Source of the DNA: Couchioplanes azureus
Lineage (GTDB): Bacteria > Actinomycetota > Actinomycetes > Mycobacteriales > Micromonosporaceae
Length of the DNA stretch: 64,000 nucleotides
NCBI RefSeq assembly: GCF_014648355.1
Contig: NZ_BMQY01000006.1
Span: 1-64,000, forward strand
Direction: 5' to 3'
The notes below the pieces were generated by a model. That model made no database searches. It was not told where the DNA came from and saw only the letters and a program-made list of their open reading frames with translations. How positions within the stretch are numbered: position 1 is the first letter of the stretch; the number at the start of each line of letters is the position of its first letter. Both the position numbers and the translations under genes were made by a program. Shown here in pieces: positions 17,073-25,223 of the stretch.

Positions 17073-18362
17073 TCAGGCCGGCAGGTCCGGCTGCGTGGCC
17101 GCCGGCCGGGAGCGCAGCCGTACGGCGGTGATCGCCCGTCCGGTGACCTCGGTGACCTCGGCGGTGTGCCCGTCGATCTCGACCACCTCGCCCGGCTGTT
17201 CGGGGATGTGTCCCAGCCGGGCCAGCAGGAGCCCGGCCACCGTGGTGAAGTCGCCCTCCGACCGGTCCACGTCGACGCCGATGTCCGGCAGGTCGTGGAT
17301 CGGGAACGTGCCCGGCAGCAGCATCGCGCCGTCGTCCTCGTGGACCACCGACCGCACGTCCCGGTCGCTCTCGTCGTAGATCTCGCCCACGATCTCCTCC
17401 ACGAGGTCCTCCATGGTGACGATCCCACCGGTCGCGCCGTGCTCGTTCACCACCAGGGCGATCTGCTGCCGCTGCGAGCGCATCTGCGGCATCGCGTCGG
17501 AGACCTTCAGCGTCTCCGGCAGGAAGAGCGGCGCGAAGACGTGCCCGATGACCGGACCCTCCGCGCCGACCAGCTCGCGCAGGTGCACGACGCCGAGCAC
17601 GTCGTCGAGGCCCAGCGGGCCGGTCACCGGCGCCCGGGAGTGACCCGCCTCGGCCAGCCGCCGCAGCGCCTCGTCGGCGCGCAGGACGGCCGGCAGCGTG
17701 AACACGTCGCGTCGCGGCACGAGCACCTCGCGCAGGGTCCGGTCGGCGATCTCGAAGGCGCCACTGATGATCGAGCGCTGCTCGGCGGAGAAACTGTCCT
17801 GGGTGGCGACGATGTCGCGGATCTCCTCGCTGGTCACCTCCTCGCGAGCCGTCTCGGGATCGCCGCCGCTGAGCCGCACGACCGCGTCGCTGACCTTGCC
17901 GAGCAGCCAGACGACGGGCCGGGTGAGGGTGGCGAGCAGGTTCAGCGGCCGCGCCACGGCCAGGGCCCAGCCCTCGGCACGCTGCATGGCGATGCGCTTC
18001 GGGGCCAGCTCCCCGAGGACCAGGGTGAAGAACGTGAGCACGACCGTCACCAGGATGATCGCGGCCGGTTCGGCGGCGCCGTCCAGGAACGCGAGCGGGC
18101 CGATCAGCGGCTGGGCCAGGGAGACGGCCGCGGCCGCCGACGCCAGGAAACCGGCCAGCGTGATGCCGATCTGGATGGTGGCGAGGAAGCGGTTGGGGTC
18201 GCGGGCGAGCCGGGCCAGCGTGACGCCCCTGCGGGACTCCCGTTCCAGCCGCTGGAGCTGACTCTCGCGCAGCGACACCAGCGCCATCTCACTGCCGGCG
18301 AAGAGCGCGTTGAGCAGGACCAGGATTACGACGAGCGCGATCTGCCAGCTGTAGCCACCCAT
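17073..18362 (-). CDS. CorC/HlyC-type membrane protein with CNNM and CBS domains
   Basis: 429 residues from ATG 18362. Three to four N-terminal membrane helices form a DUF21/CNNM domain (WQIALVVILVLLNALFAGSEMALVSLRES, LGELAPKRIA), followed by a CBS pair (VPRRDVFTLP to GIVTMEDLVEEIVGEIYDE) and a C-terminal CorC_HlyC domain ending near residue 425. The family handles Mg/Co efflux or divalent-cation homeostasis; the hemolysin label is historical. Motif order and length are standard. An upstream in-frame ATG at 18410 would add 16 residues without homology. No Mg riboswitch is visible upstream. Confidence 0.87.
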   Translation of the reverse strand: MGGYSWQIALVVILVLLNALFAGSEMALVSLRESQLQRLERESRRGVTLARLARDPNRFLATIQIGITLAGFLASAAAAVSLAQPLIGPLAFLDGAAEPAAIILVTVVLTFFTLVLGELAPKRIAMQRAEGWALAVARPLNLLATLTRPVVWLLGKVSDAVVRLSGGDPETAREEVTSEEIRDIVATQDSFSAEQRSIISGAFEIADRTLREVLVPRRDVFTLPAVLRADEALRRLAEAGHSRAPVTGPLGLDDVLGVVHLRELVGAEGPVIGHVFAPLFLPETLKVSDAMPQMRSQRQQIALVVNEHGATGGIVTMEDLVEEIVGEIYDESDRDVRSVVHEDDGAMLLPGTFPIHDLPDIGVDVDRSEGDFTTVAGLLLARLGHIPEQPGEVVEIDGHTAEVTEVTGRAITAVRLRSRPAATQPDLPA

Positions 18363-18477
18363 CCGCGTACGTCTACCCAGAACAGTGGGACGCGAACCGC
18401 GGGCGTGCAACGGACGTCACGCGGAAACCGCGCGTAACCCATCGCCTGCGCCCAGCGGGAATGCGACGATCAACTCG

Positions 18478-19497
18478 ATGATCGACACGACCCCGCCCTG
18501 GTGGCGCCGCGGGCCCGTGGTGGCCGCAGTGGTCGTGCTCATCCTGCTCACCGAGCTGATCATCGGCTGGCGGCCGCTCATGGAGGCCGTCGACCAGCTG
18601 CGCAAGCCGCAGTGGAACTGGGTCGCCGGCGCGCTCGTCGCCGAGGTGGCCTCGATGGGCTCGTACGCCCGGATGCAGCGCGCCCTGCTGCGCGGCGCCG
18701 GCACGAAGGTCCAGGTCCGCAAGCACGTGGCCCTGGCGTACGCGGCGCACTCGCTGAGCGCCACCCTGCCGGGCGGCCCGGTGTTCTCGACCAGCTTCAA
18801 TTTCCGGCACATGCGCCGCTTCGGCGCGTCGCCGGCCGTGGCCTCCTGGTGCATCGCGCTCAGCGGGGTGCTGTCGACCGGCGCGCTGGTCGTGATCGGG
18901 GCGGTCTTCGGCATCCTGACCCGCAGCACCGGAAGCTGGCAGACGCTCCTCACCTACATGGGCGCGGCGCTGCTGGTGGCGCTGACCGTGCGGTTCCTGG
19001 CGCAGCACCCGGAGTGGCTGATCAGACCCGCGCGCCTGCTGCTCAGCGGGGTCAACCGGGTCCGGCGCCGGCCACCCGCGGCCGGGCACGCCCGGCTGGC
19101 CGGCTTCGTCGACCAGCTCCGGTCGGTGCGGGTCCGGCCGCTCGACTTCGCGTACGCCGTGCTGCTCGCGGTGGCCAACTGGCTGCTCGACGCGCTCTGC
19201 CTCTGGATGTGCTGCATCGCCGTGGGCGCCGACGGCATCGGTCCCGCGCCGCTCGTGATCGCCTACTGCGCGGGGATGGCGGCGGCGAGCGTGCCGATCG
19301 TCCCGGGCGGCCTCGGCGTGGTCGACGGCGCCCTCATCCTGGGCCTGGTCGCCGGGGGCCTGACCACCGGATCCGCGGTGGCGGCCGTGGTGCTCTACCG
19401 GCTGATCAGCTTCGGTTTCATCATCGGCATGGGCTGGCTGGTCTGGGCCGTGATGCGCTCTAGGGCAAGAACTCCTCGGGGCGTACCGGCCCACTAG
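18478..19497 (+). CDS. YbhN/LPG-synthase-TM family membrane protein
   Basis: 339 residues, about eight membrane helices, no soluble domain. It shows the UPF0104/lysylphosphatidylglycerol synthase TM pattern: RKHVALAYAAHSLSATLPGGPVFSTSFNFRHM, VASWCIALSGVLST, and the late IVPGGLGVVDGALILGL. In MprF this domain flips aminoacylated lipid; stand-alone versions are thought to move lipids. The start ATG 18478 opens the first helix. Its end overlaps the convergent TPR gene by 38 bases. The transported lipid cannot be inferred. Confidence 0.82.
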   Translation: MIDTTPPWWRRGPVVAAVVVLILLTELIIGWRPLMEAVDQLRKPQWNWVAGALVAEVASMGSYARMQRALLRGAGTKVQVRKHVALAYAAHSLSATLPGGPVFSTSFNFRHMRRFGASPAVASWCIALSGVLSTGALVVIGAVFGILTRSTGSWQTLLTYMGAALLVALTVRFLAQHPEWLIRPARLLLSGVNRVRRRPPAAGHARLAGFVDQLRSVRVRPLDFAYAVLLAVANWLLDALCLWMCCIAVGADGIGPAPLVIAYCAGMAAASVPIVPGGLGVVDGALILGLVAGGLTTGSAVAAVVLYRLISFGFIIGMGWLVWAVMRSRARTPRGVPAH

Positions 19498-20209
19498 CCG
19501 CGTCGGACTTGCGGCCGAACAGCTTCCAGCCGCGCTTCTTCTTCTCCGGCGGCCGGACGGCCTCGCCGTTGAGGACCGCCAGCCGGTGCTGCGCGACCGG
19601 GTTCTCCGGCTCCAGCTTCAGCGACTTCAGGAACGCCTGCCGCGCCTGGTCGGTGTGGCCCAGCGCGTCCAGCGTCACGCCGTGCGTGAAGTAGTAGTGC
19701 GCCTCCTTCGGGTCCAGCCCGATGGCCGTGCGGGCGGCCTGCTCGGCGTCCGCGTACTGCCGCTCGGCGGCGAGCAGCGACCAGGCCACCCGGTCGTGCC
19801 AGAGCGGGTTCTTCGGCTCCACGATGATCGCCCGGTACGCCATCGTGACCGCCTCCTCGTGGCGTCCGAGCAGGGTGAGCGCGCGGCTGGCCATGGCCAG
19901 CGGCCGCGCGTCCTCCGGCGCCAGCTCGATGGCGCGGTTGGCCGCCTCGAGCGCCTTGTCGACCTCGTCGAGCACCAGCCGGATGCGCGCCATCAGGATC
20001 CAGCCCGCGGCGGACCCGGGGTCGGCGGCCAGGACCGGTTCCAGATGGGCGGCCGCCGCGGCCGGGTCGACCCGCTCGAAGAGGGCGGCCGCGCGGGCGA
20101 CGCCGATCTCGGTGGGCGTGGTGAGCCCCTCGGACCCGATCCTCTGCGCTTCGCCCGGCGCCGGGGCCCCGGGCGCCTGCGGCCGCTTGCCGGCGTCGAC
20201 ATCGGTCAT
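19460..20209 (-). CDS. TPR-repeat protein
   Basis: 249 residues, no signal peptide. Four or five 34-residue TPR units run from about residue 50 to 200 (for example GWILMARIRLVLDEVDKALE and HYYFTHGVTLDALGHTDQARQ), then a basic lysine-rich tail (PPEKKKRGWKLFGRKSD) that could contact membrane or nucleic acid. TPR arrays mediate protein-protein binding; partners are unknown. The gene lies just downstream of the GDT1-type gene on the same strand (94-base gap), but nothing else links the two. Confidence 0.8.
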   Translation of the reverse strand: MTDVDAGKRPQAPGAPAPGEAQRIGSEGLTTPTEIGVARAAALFERVDPAAAAAHLEPVLAADPGSAAGWILMARIRLVLDEVDKALEAANRAIELAPEDARPLAMASRALTLLGRHEEAVTMAYRAIIVEPKNPLWHDRVAWSLLAAERQYADAEQAARTAIGLDPKEAHYYFTHGVTLDALGHTDQARQAFLKSLKLEPENPVAQHRLAVLNGEAVRPPEKKKRGWKLFGRKSDAASGPVRPEEFLP

Positions 20210-20303
20210 CGGCGCGCTCCGGCCCGCACGAAGGTAAAGGTCACACGGTCATCATCGGCAGGTGCCCTGCGCTTTTTGAGCGCTTTCGCGGGAAAAACCC
20301 CCG

Positions 20304-20891
20304 CTAGCGCAGCTCGATGACGGCCTCCACGAGCAGCCAGACGCCGAAGATCGCGAAGAGCGCGGCGGCGCCGTACTTGATCGCCTTCTCCGGCAGGTGG
20401 CGGCCGAGCAGCCGGCCGACCCCGATGGCGAGCGCGTCGGCGGCGACCATGCCCAGCGTGGAGCCGAGCCAGGTGCCGAACCAACCGTACTGGGTGGCGA
20501 GGGTGATGGTGGCCAGCATGGTCTTGTCGCCCAGCTCGGCCAGGAAGAAGGCGCCGCCGACCGCCAGGATCGCCGAGCCGGTCGACCGCTCGGCCTTCGA
20601 CTTCTCGTCCTCGGTGAGCTTGTCGCCGCGCAGCGTCCACGCGCCGAACGCCAGGAAGGCGAGGCCGGCCACGAGCGAGATCCAGCCGGTGGGCAGGGCG
20701 GCGCCGAGGCCGTAGCCGATGCCGACCGAGACCAGGTGCACCACCGCGGTCGCGACGGTGATCCCGATCAGGACCGGCAGCGTGCGGAACCGGGTGGCGA
20801 AGGTGAGGGCCATGAGCTGCGACTTGTCGCCCAGCTCGGCCACGAAGACGACGGCGAAGCTGACCGCCGTCGCGATGAGGAAACCGTTCAT
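20304..20891 (-). CDS. TMEM165/GDT1 (UPF0016) family manganese exporter
   Basis: 195 residues made of two homologous halves of three helices, each with the family signature ELGDK (VAELGDKSQLMALTFA near residue 18 and LAELGDKTMLATITLA near 115), the acidic residues that bind divalent cations. Prokaryotic members (MneA-type) export Mn. A charged loop (KLTEDEKSKAERS) separates the halves. The leader contains a clear yybP-ykoY Mn-sensing riboswitch ending about 100 bases before the start, which strongly supports Mn export as the role and explains regulation: high Mn should raise expression. Confidence 0.92.
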   Translation of the reverse strand: MNGFLIATAVSFAVVFVAELGDKSQLMALTFATRFRTLPVLIGITVATAVVHLVSVGIGYGLGAALPTGWISLVAGLAFLAFGAWTLRGDKLTEDEKSKAERSTGSAILAVGGAFFLAELGDKTMLATITLATQYGWFGTWLGSTLGMVAADALAIGVGRLLGRHLPEKAIKYGAAALFAIFGVWLLVEAVIELR

Positions 20892-20962
20892 GACGAGAGA
20901 CTCCCGGTGCGTTTCCGGACCGGGGCAGGGGCGCGGGGCGACCTCGACCCGGCCAGGTTGTC

Positions 20963-20983
20963 GTCGCGCGCAGGGCGCGCGGC
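20963..20983 (-). terminator. GC-rich hairpin between the riboswitch and the GDT1 start
   Basis: On the minus strand GCGCGC pairs with GCGCGC around a CCT loop, just after the riboswitch. It has no U tract. It could be part of the expression platform (attenuation or RBS accessibility), but no clean alternative pairing with the aptamer is obvious by eye. Confidence 0.35.
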
Positions 20984-20994
20984 ATGGCCAAGTC

Positions 20995-21105
20995 GAAGGT
21001 CTCGCTCGCCCCGGCGGACCGGGGCCGCGTGGCCGGAAGCGCCGGGCCCTGCGGCTCGGCGGATCAGTATGTCGACCACGACGTTGGGAGCTACTCCCCT
21101 TCGCG
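20995..21105 (-). ncRNA. yybP-ykoY manganese riboswitch
   Basis: On the minus strand the two signature blocks are present at the expected distance: AAGGGGAGTAGC (~21091-21102) at the 5' side and GAGCGAGACCTT (~20997-21008) at the 3' side, with a CATACTGATC internal-loop block and a GC-rich variable stem between. This is the conserved aptamer of yybP-ykoY RNAs, which bind Mn2+. It lies in the leader of the GDT1/UPF0016 gene, its classic partner. Confidence 0.92.
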
Positions 21106-21144
21106 CTCCGAAGCCTACCCGATCAACCTCCGGCCTGCCGGTGA

Positions 21145-21187
21145 CGTGGATCTCCGGCCCGCGGCTGCCGCGGGCCGGAGATCCACG
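21145..21187. terminator. Perfect 20-bp hairpin between S33 peptidase end and riboswitch
   Basis: Arms 21145-21164 and 21168-21187 are exact complements around a 3-base loop. The right arm ends 2 bases before the peptidase stop (21189 side), so it should terminate the minus-strand peptidase transcript and insulate the riboswitch that begins 40 bases farther on. Confidence 0.85.
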
Positions 21188-21188
21188 C

Positions 21189-22784
21189 TCAGTGGCCGGT
21201 GATCAGCTTCTGGAGGTCGAGCCGGGTCGGCGAGACGCCGGCCTCCGCCCGCTTGGCTGCCGCGGCGGACGGGTCCGGCGGCGGGAGCGGCTTGCAGCGC
21301 TTGTCGGACATGTTCGCCTTGACCCGCCTCGGCAGCTTGCCGGAGGCCAGGTACTCGGCGATGGTGTCGTCGACGCAGGCGTTGCCGAAGAGCGAACCCG
21401 AATGGGTCGTGCCGCCGACGCCCTCGACCAGCGCCGAGCGGGGGAACCGCTTGCGCACCTCCAGGCTGCCGGTGAACGGGGTCGCGGCGTCCAGGGTCTC
21501 GCTGATCAGCAGGACCGGCGGGGCGTTCCTGCCGTCCACCGCGACCGGCACGCCGGCCGGGGCGGCCCAGGTCAGGCACGGCGCGTTGTACCAGGCGTTG
21601 CCCCAGGTCTCGAACGGCGCCTGCCGGTGCACCCGCCAGTTGTCCGCGCGCCACGTCGACCAGGCGGCGGGCCACCGGGCGTCGGTGCACTGCACGGCGA
21701 GATAGATCGCGTACCCGTTGTCGGTGCCCTTGCCCTGCGGGTAGCTCGCGTCGAAGAGCGCCCGCAGCTCCTGCGGGTCCCGGTCGTTCACCCAGGCCGA
21801 GAACGCCGAGGCGACCGCCTCCCAGCCGAAGACGTAGTAGCCGGCCTGCAGGAAGACGTCCGTGAGCTCGTCCGGCCCGATCACGCCGCCGGCGGGGTGG
21901 TCGATCAGCCGCGCCTGCTCGCGGTAGAAGCGCTTCTCGACCGCCTTGCGGGTGCGGCCGAGGTGGAAGACGTCGTCGTGCTCGGCCAGCCAGCCGAAGT
22001 AGATCTTGATGTTGCGGTCGAACGCGATGTCCTGGTCCAGGTTGGCGTCGTACCAGACCCGCCCCGGGTTCACGTTGCCGTCGAGCACCATGCGGCGGAC
22101 CCGCTGCGGGTGCAGAGTGGCGTAGACCTGGCCGAGGTAGGTGCCGTACGAGAAGCCGTAGTAGTTGATCTGCTCCACCCCGAGCGCGGACCGCAGGAGA
22201 TCCATGTCCCGCACGGTGTCGACGGTGCGCAGATGGCCGAGGAGGTCGCCGCCGGCGGCGGCGCAGTCCGCGGCGTAGCCCTTGGCCCTGGCCCGCCAGG
22301 TCGACTCGAGGGCGGCCGTGGTGGGCACGTACGGGGGGCGGTCGTACCCCGTGTAGTCGCCGTCGCACGCGAGGGCCGGCTCGCTGGAGCCCACGCCGCG
22401 CGGGTCGAAGCCGATCCAGTCGTACGCCTGCCCCGCGCCGTGCGGCACGAAGCCGCCGAGCACCGAGAGGGTGAGCCCGGACCCGCCCGGCCCGCCCGGG
22501 TTGACCAGCATGACGCCCTGGTACTCCTCGTCGGGCACGGTGTGCCTGATGCGCGAGACCGCGAGTGTGATCTGCTTCCCGCCGGGCTTCGCGTGGTCGA
22601 GCGGCACGCGCAGCCGGCCGCACTGGGCCTTGCGCGACCGCAGCACGGTGCTCTCGCACTTGCCCCAGGTGATCGCGGAGTAGTCCGCGCCACCCCGGGT
22701 CGGCTCGGCCGTCGCGGCGGTGGCCGCAGCCGCGCCGCCCGCCACGAGCGCCACGATGGCGGCAACCGCCAGAATTCTTCTCAT
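21189..22784 (-). CDS. Secreted S33-family tripeptidyl aminopeptidase (alpha/beta hydrolase)
   Basis: 531 residues from ATG 22784. A Sec signal peptide (MRRILAVAAIVALVAGG, cleavage near ATA-EPT) precedes an alpha/beta hydrolase with NPGGPGGSG oxyanion region, DPRGVGSS, nucleophile GFSYG near residue 213, acid Asp in ETLDAATP and His in GGTTHSGS, plus the TAP-like C-terminal domain. It matches SlpD/Tap-type secreted mycelial aminopeptidases of actinomycetes that release tripeptides or single residues from exported proteins. The Cys pairs typical of the family are present (GKCEST, CGRL, ALACDGD). The start codon choice follows the signal peptide. Confidence 0.9.
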   Translation of the reverse strand: MRRILAVAAIVALVAGGAAAATAATAEPTRGGADYSAITWGKCESTVLRSRKAQCGRLRVPLDHAKPGGKQITLAVSRIRHTVPDEEYQGVMLVNPGGPGGSGLTLSVLGGFVPHGAGQAYDWIGFDPRGVGSSEPALACDGDYTGYDRPPYVPTTAALESTWRARAKGYAADCAAAGGDLLGHLRTVDTVRDMDLLRSALGVEQINYYGFSYGTYLGQVYATLHPQRVRRMVLDGNVNPGRVWYDANLDQDIAFDRNIKIYFGWLAEHDDVFHLGRTRKAVEKRFYREQARLIDHPAGGVIGPDELTDVFLQAGYYVFGWEAVASAFSAWVNDRDPQELRALFDASYPQGKGTDNGYAIYLAVQCTDARWPAAWSTWRADNWRVHRQAPFETWGNAWYNAPCLTWAAPAGVPVAVDGRNAPPVLLISETLDAATPFTGSLEVRKRFPRSALVEGVGGTTHSGSLFGNACVDDTIAEYLASGKLPRRVKANMSDKRCKPLPPPDPSAAAAKRAEAGVSPTRLDLQKLITGH

Positions 22785-23006
22785 GCCTAGCCCTTCGCGT
22801 CGGTTCGCCCCATATGCTCCGGCGCCGCGCATCGGATAGCAGCCGTCCACGCCGGGGCGTTACCACGAAAGAGCCGTCCGAATGCCCCTATTGCGGCAGC
22901 CCCGCGCGGTTCGGCGAGGGCTGGCACGAAACGAGGATTGGAGGTCTTGCCTTCGTGACGGATGATGGTCGCCGGACGAAGGCGCGGTGACGCGGTGAGA
23001 GGGATC

Positions 23007-24251
23007 ATGAGACTTGGTGGAGTGACCGGCCCGGCCGGGCGGCGCTGGCGTACGGCGACGGCGGCCATCGCGGCCGCGACCGTGCTGCTCAGCGCCGGTT
23101 GCAGCGGCGACGGCAAGTCAGCCGCTCCCTCGTGGCAGGAGGCCGGGGCCGAGGCGGGAGGCACGAGCGCGTCCGCTTCGCCGTCGCCGCAGCCCACGCT
23201 CAGCACGGTGGCGGTCACCTCCCCGGCCAGGGACGCGACCGACGTCCAGGCCATCGCCGAGATCAAGTACTCCTCCGAGGACCCGGCGAACACCTCGGTC
23301 GAGGTCGCGGACGCGAACGGCAAGAAGGTCGAGGGCACCCTCGACAAGGACGAGAAGGTCTTCCGCCCGGCCAAGGCGCTCGGCTGGGGCAAGAAGTACA
23401 CGGTCACGGTGACCGGCACCGCCTCCGGCGACAAGGGCGGCACCGCCACCAGCTCGTTCACCGTGATGGACAAGCCGTCCAAGCTGGTCCGGGTGGAGAG
23501 CTTCCTCGGCGACAACCAGACGGTCGGCGTCGGGATGCCCCTGATGATCTCGTTCGGCCGCGCGATCCCGGAGAAGTACCGCGACGACGTGCAGCGCCGG
23601 ATGCAGGTCACCGCCACGCCGGCGCAGGAGGGCACGTGGCACTGGGTGAGCCCCACCCAGGTGCACTACCGCCCGAAGGTCTACTGGAAGGCACGCTCGA
23701 AGGTTTCCTACCGCGTCCAGCTCCAGGGCGTGCCCATGGGCGACGGCTGGTACGGCCGCTCCGACTACACCGTCAACGTGAACATCGGCCGGTCCTTCGT
23801 CATGACGGTGGACAACAAGAGCAAGCACATGACCGTGACGCGGGACGGCAAGGCCGTCAAGCGCATCCCGGTCAGCCTCGGCCAGAAGAAGTTCCCGTCG
23901 GTCAGCGGCACGATGCTGGTCATGGAGAAACTGCGCAAGACCGTCTTCGACACGCGGGGCCGGTTCAGCGAGGAAGACGCCTACCGCACCAAGGTCGAGT
24001 ACGCGCAGCGGCTGACCTGGGGCGGCCAGTTCATCCACGCCGCGCCCTGGTCGAACGCCGAGCAGGGCCGCCGCAACGTCTCGCACGGCTGCGTCAACGT
24101 CTCGCAGGACCTGGGCAAGTGGCTGTTCGACAACACCATGATCGGCGACCCGGTCACGATCCGCGGCACCGAGGAGCAGATCGTCAACGGTGACGGCTGG
24201 ACCGACTGGAGCATGAGCTGGGAGGACTACCGGAAGGGCAGCGCGATCTAG
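23007..24251 (+). CDS. L,D-transpeptidase (YkuD) with Ig-like domains, lipoprotein
   Basis: 414 residues. The N-terminal hydrophobic segment ends in LLSAGC (lipobox-like), then a Ser/Ala linker, two Ig-like domains (~60-250) as in mycobacterial LdtMt2-type enzymes, and a YkuD domain with HAAPWSN and SHGCVNVS; Cys near residue 362 is the nucleophile. Such enzymes make 3-3 (mDAP-mDAP) peptidoglycan cross-links or attach proteins, and resist most penicillins. ATG 23007 is preceded by GAGAGGG. A perfect 15-bp terminator follows 3 bases after the stop. Confidence 0.93.
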   Translation: MRLGGVTGPAGRRWRTATAAIAAATVLLSAGCSGDGKSAAPSWQEAGAEAGGTSASASPSPQPTLSTVAVTSPARDATDVQAIAEIKYSSEDPANTSVEVADANGKKVEGTLDKDEKVFRPAKALGWGKKYTVTVTGTASGDKGGTATSSFTVMDKPSKLVRVESFLGDNQTVGVGMPLMISFGRAIPEKYRDDVQRRMQVTATPAQEGTWHWVSPTQVHYRPKVYWKARSKVSYRVQLQGVPMGDGWYGRSDYTVNVNIGRSFVMTVDNKSKHMTVTRDGKAVKRIPVSLGQKKFPSVSGTMLVMEKLRKTVFDTRGRFSEEDAYRTKVEYAQRLTWGGQFIHAAPWSNAEQGRRNVSHGCVNVSQDLGKWLFDNTMIGDPVTIRGTEEQIVNGDGWTDWSMSWEDYRKGSAI

Positions 24252-24254
24252 CGA

Positions 24255-24290
24255 TCCACCGGGCCCGCCCGAGCCGGCGGGCCCGGTGGA
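24255..24290 (+). terminator. Perfect 15-bp hairpin after the L,D-transpeptidase gene
   Basis: Arms 24255-24269 and 24276-24290 are exact complements around a 6-base loop, starting 3 bases after the TAG. The 3' arm contains the first possible start (GTG 24286) of the downstream nuclease remnant, which argues that the remnant is not translated independently. Confidence 0.88.
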
Positions 24291-24624
24291 CGCGGACGAC
24301 CAGCTGCGGGAGATCAAGGCCGTGGTAGACGGCTACGACCACGTCGCGTTCGGCGGCGACTTCACCGTGGTGCCGCCGGACTGGCCCGCCGACAGCTCGC
24401 GCGACTGGCTGTGGCCGTCCGGCCTGTACTTCGACGGCACCACCGGATATCGCGAGTGCGACCAGGCGGACGTCGCGCACCCGCAGCGGACCGGCCGGTC
24501 GACCACCGTCTGGGACGTGAAGTCCGACTACGTCTTCAGCACCCGGCCGTGGCGCTGGTGCGCGGTCGGCGCCTCCGCGTATTCCGACCACGCCGTCGTG
24601 ATCTACAGCATGCGGATCGCCTGA
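24289..24624 (+). pseudogene. C-terminal remnant of an endonuclease/exonuclease/phosphatase (EEP) family protein
   Basis: The ~110 codons show late EEP motifs: VAFGGDFTVVPPD (normally GDFN), DVKSDYVFSTRPW and YSDHAVVIYSM, with the final SDH that supplies the catalytic Asp-His. The N-terminal half with the first Asn and the metal-binding Glu is absent, and upstream lies the transpeptidase terminator, not coding sequence. The only upstream start codon is inside that terminator. I read this as a gene truncated by deletion. It could instead be a small expressed protein, but it would lack half the active site. Confidence 0.7.
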
Positions 24625-24704
24625 GGGGCGAGCGGCGGGATGCACCCGTACGCGCCAGAGAAATATGCGCCGACTCGGGGTAATCGTGGTGTCACGATGC
24701 GCTG

Positions 24705-25223
24705 ATGGAGTTTCGGGGCCGGCAGCCGTGCTGGCTGCACCCGCACCTGGGGACGACGACTGTCGACGGCCGTACTCCCCGGGCGTACATGGTGGCGCTG
24801 CGGCACGTGGTCGTGACGCTGGACGCGGATCCGGAATGGCGGCGGTGGTGGCGGGCTTCCGGCGTACCCGAGTGCGAACTGGGCATCGTGGCGGAGGACC
24901 AGGACCATCTGCGGCCGAGCGCCGACATCCGCAAGGTACGCGGCAAGGTCCGCGCCAACTTCACCTGCGCGGCACCCGCCGCCGTGGACCGGCGCCCGGC
25001 CGAACTGTTCCCGCTGGCGGTACGCGAGGTCACCGGCATGTTCGAGGTGATCCGCGAGGCGATCGGCCTCGGTGACCTGCCGCCGGTGCCGGCGCTGCCC
25101 GATCTGCCCGAGCACCTCGCGGAGCTCGAGGTGACCCGCAAGCCGCCGCAACCCGATGTGACGCTGTCGCAGATCCAGGAGTTCTTCGTCGAGGACCAGC
25201 CGCCTATCCGGCGAGGCGATTGA
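24705..25223 (+). CDS. Hypothetical protein, unrecognised
   Basis: 172 residues, ATG 24705, no signal peptide, no membrane helix. It is rich in Pro, Arg and Trp early (HVVVTLDADPEWRRWWRASG), with an AEDQDHLRPSADIRKVRGK segment and an acidic, Pro-rich C-terminal third (LPPVPALPDLPEHLAELEV). Codon use and GC3 look genuinely coding. I recognise no family. Its last 20 bases overlap the convergent permease gene. The mix of short acidic and aromatic patches would suit an adaptor, but that is speculation. Confidence 0.6.
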   Translation: MEFRGRQPCWLHPHLGTTTVDGRTPRAYMVALRHVVVTLDADPEWRRWWRASGVPECELGIVAEDQDHLRPSADIRKVRGKVRANFTCAAPAAVDRRPAELFPLAVREVTGMFEVIREAIGLGDLPPVPALPDLPEHLAELEVTRKPPQPDVTLSQIQEFFVEDQPPIRRGD

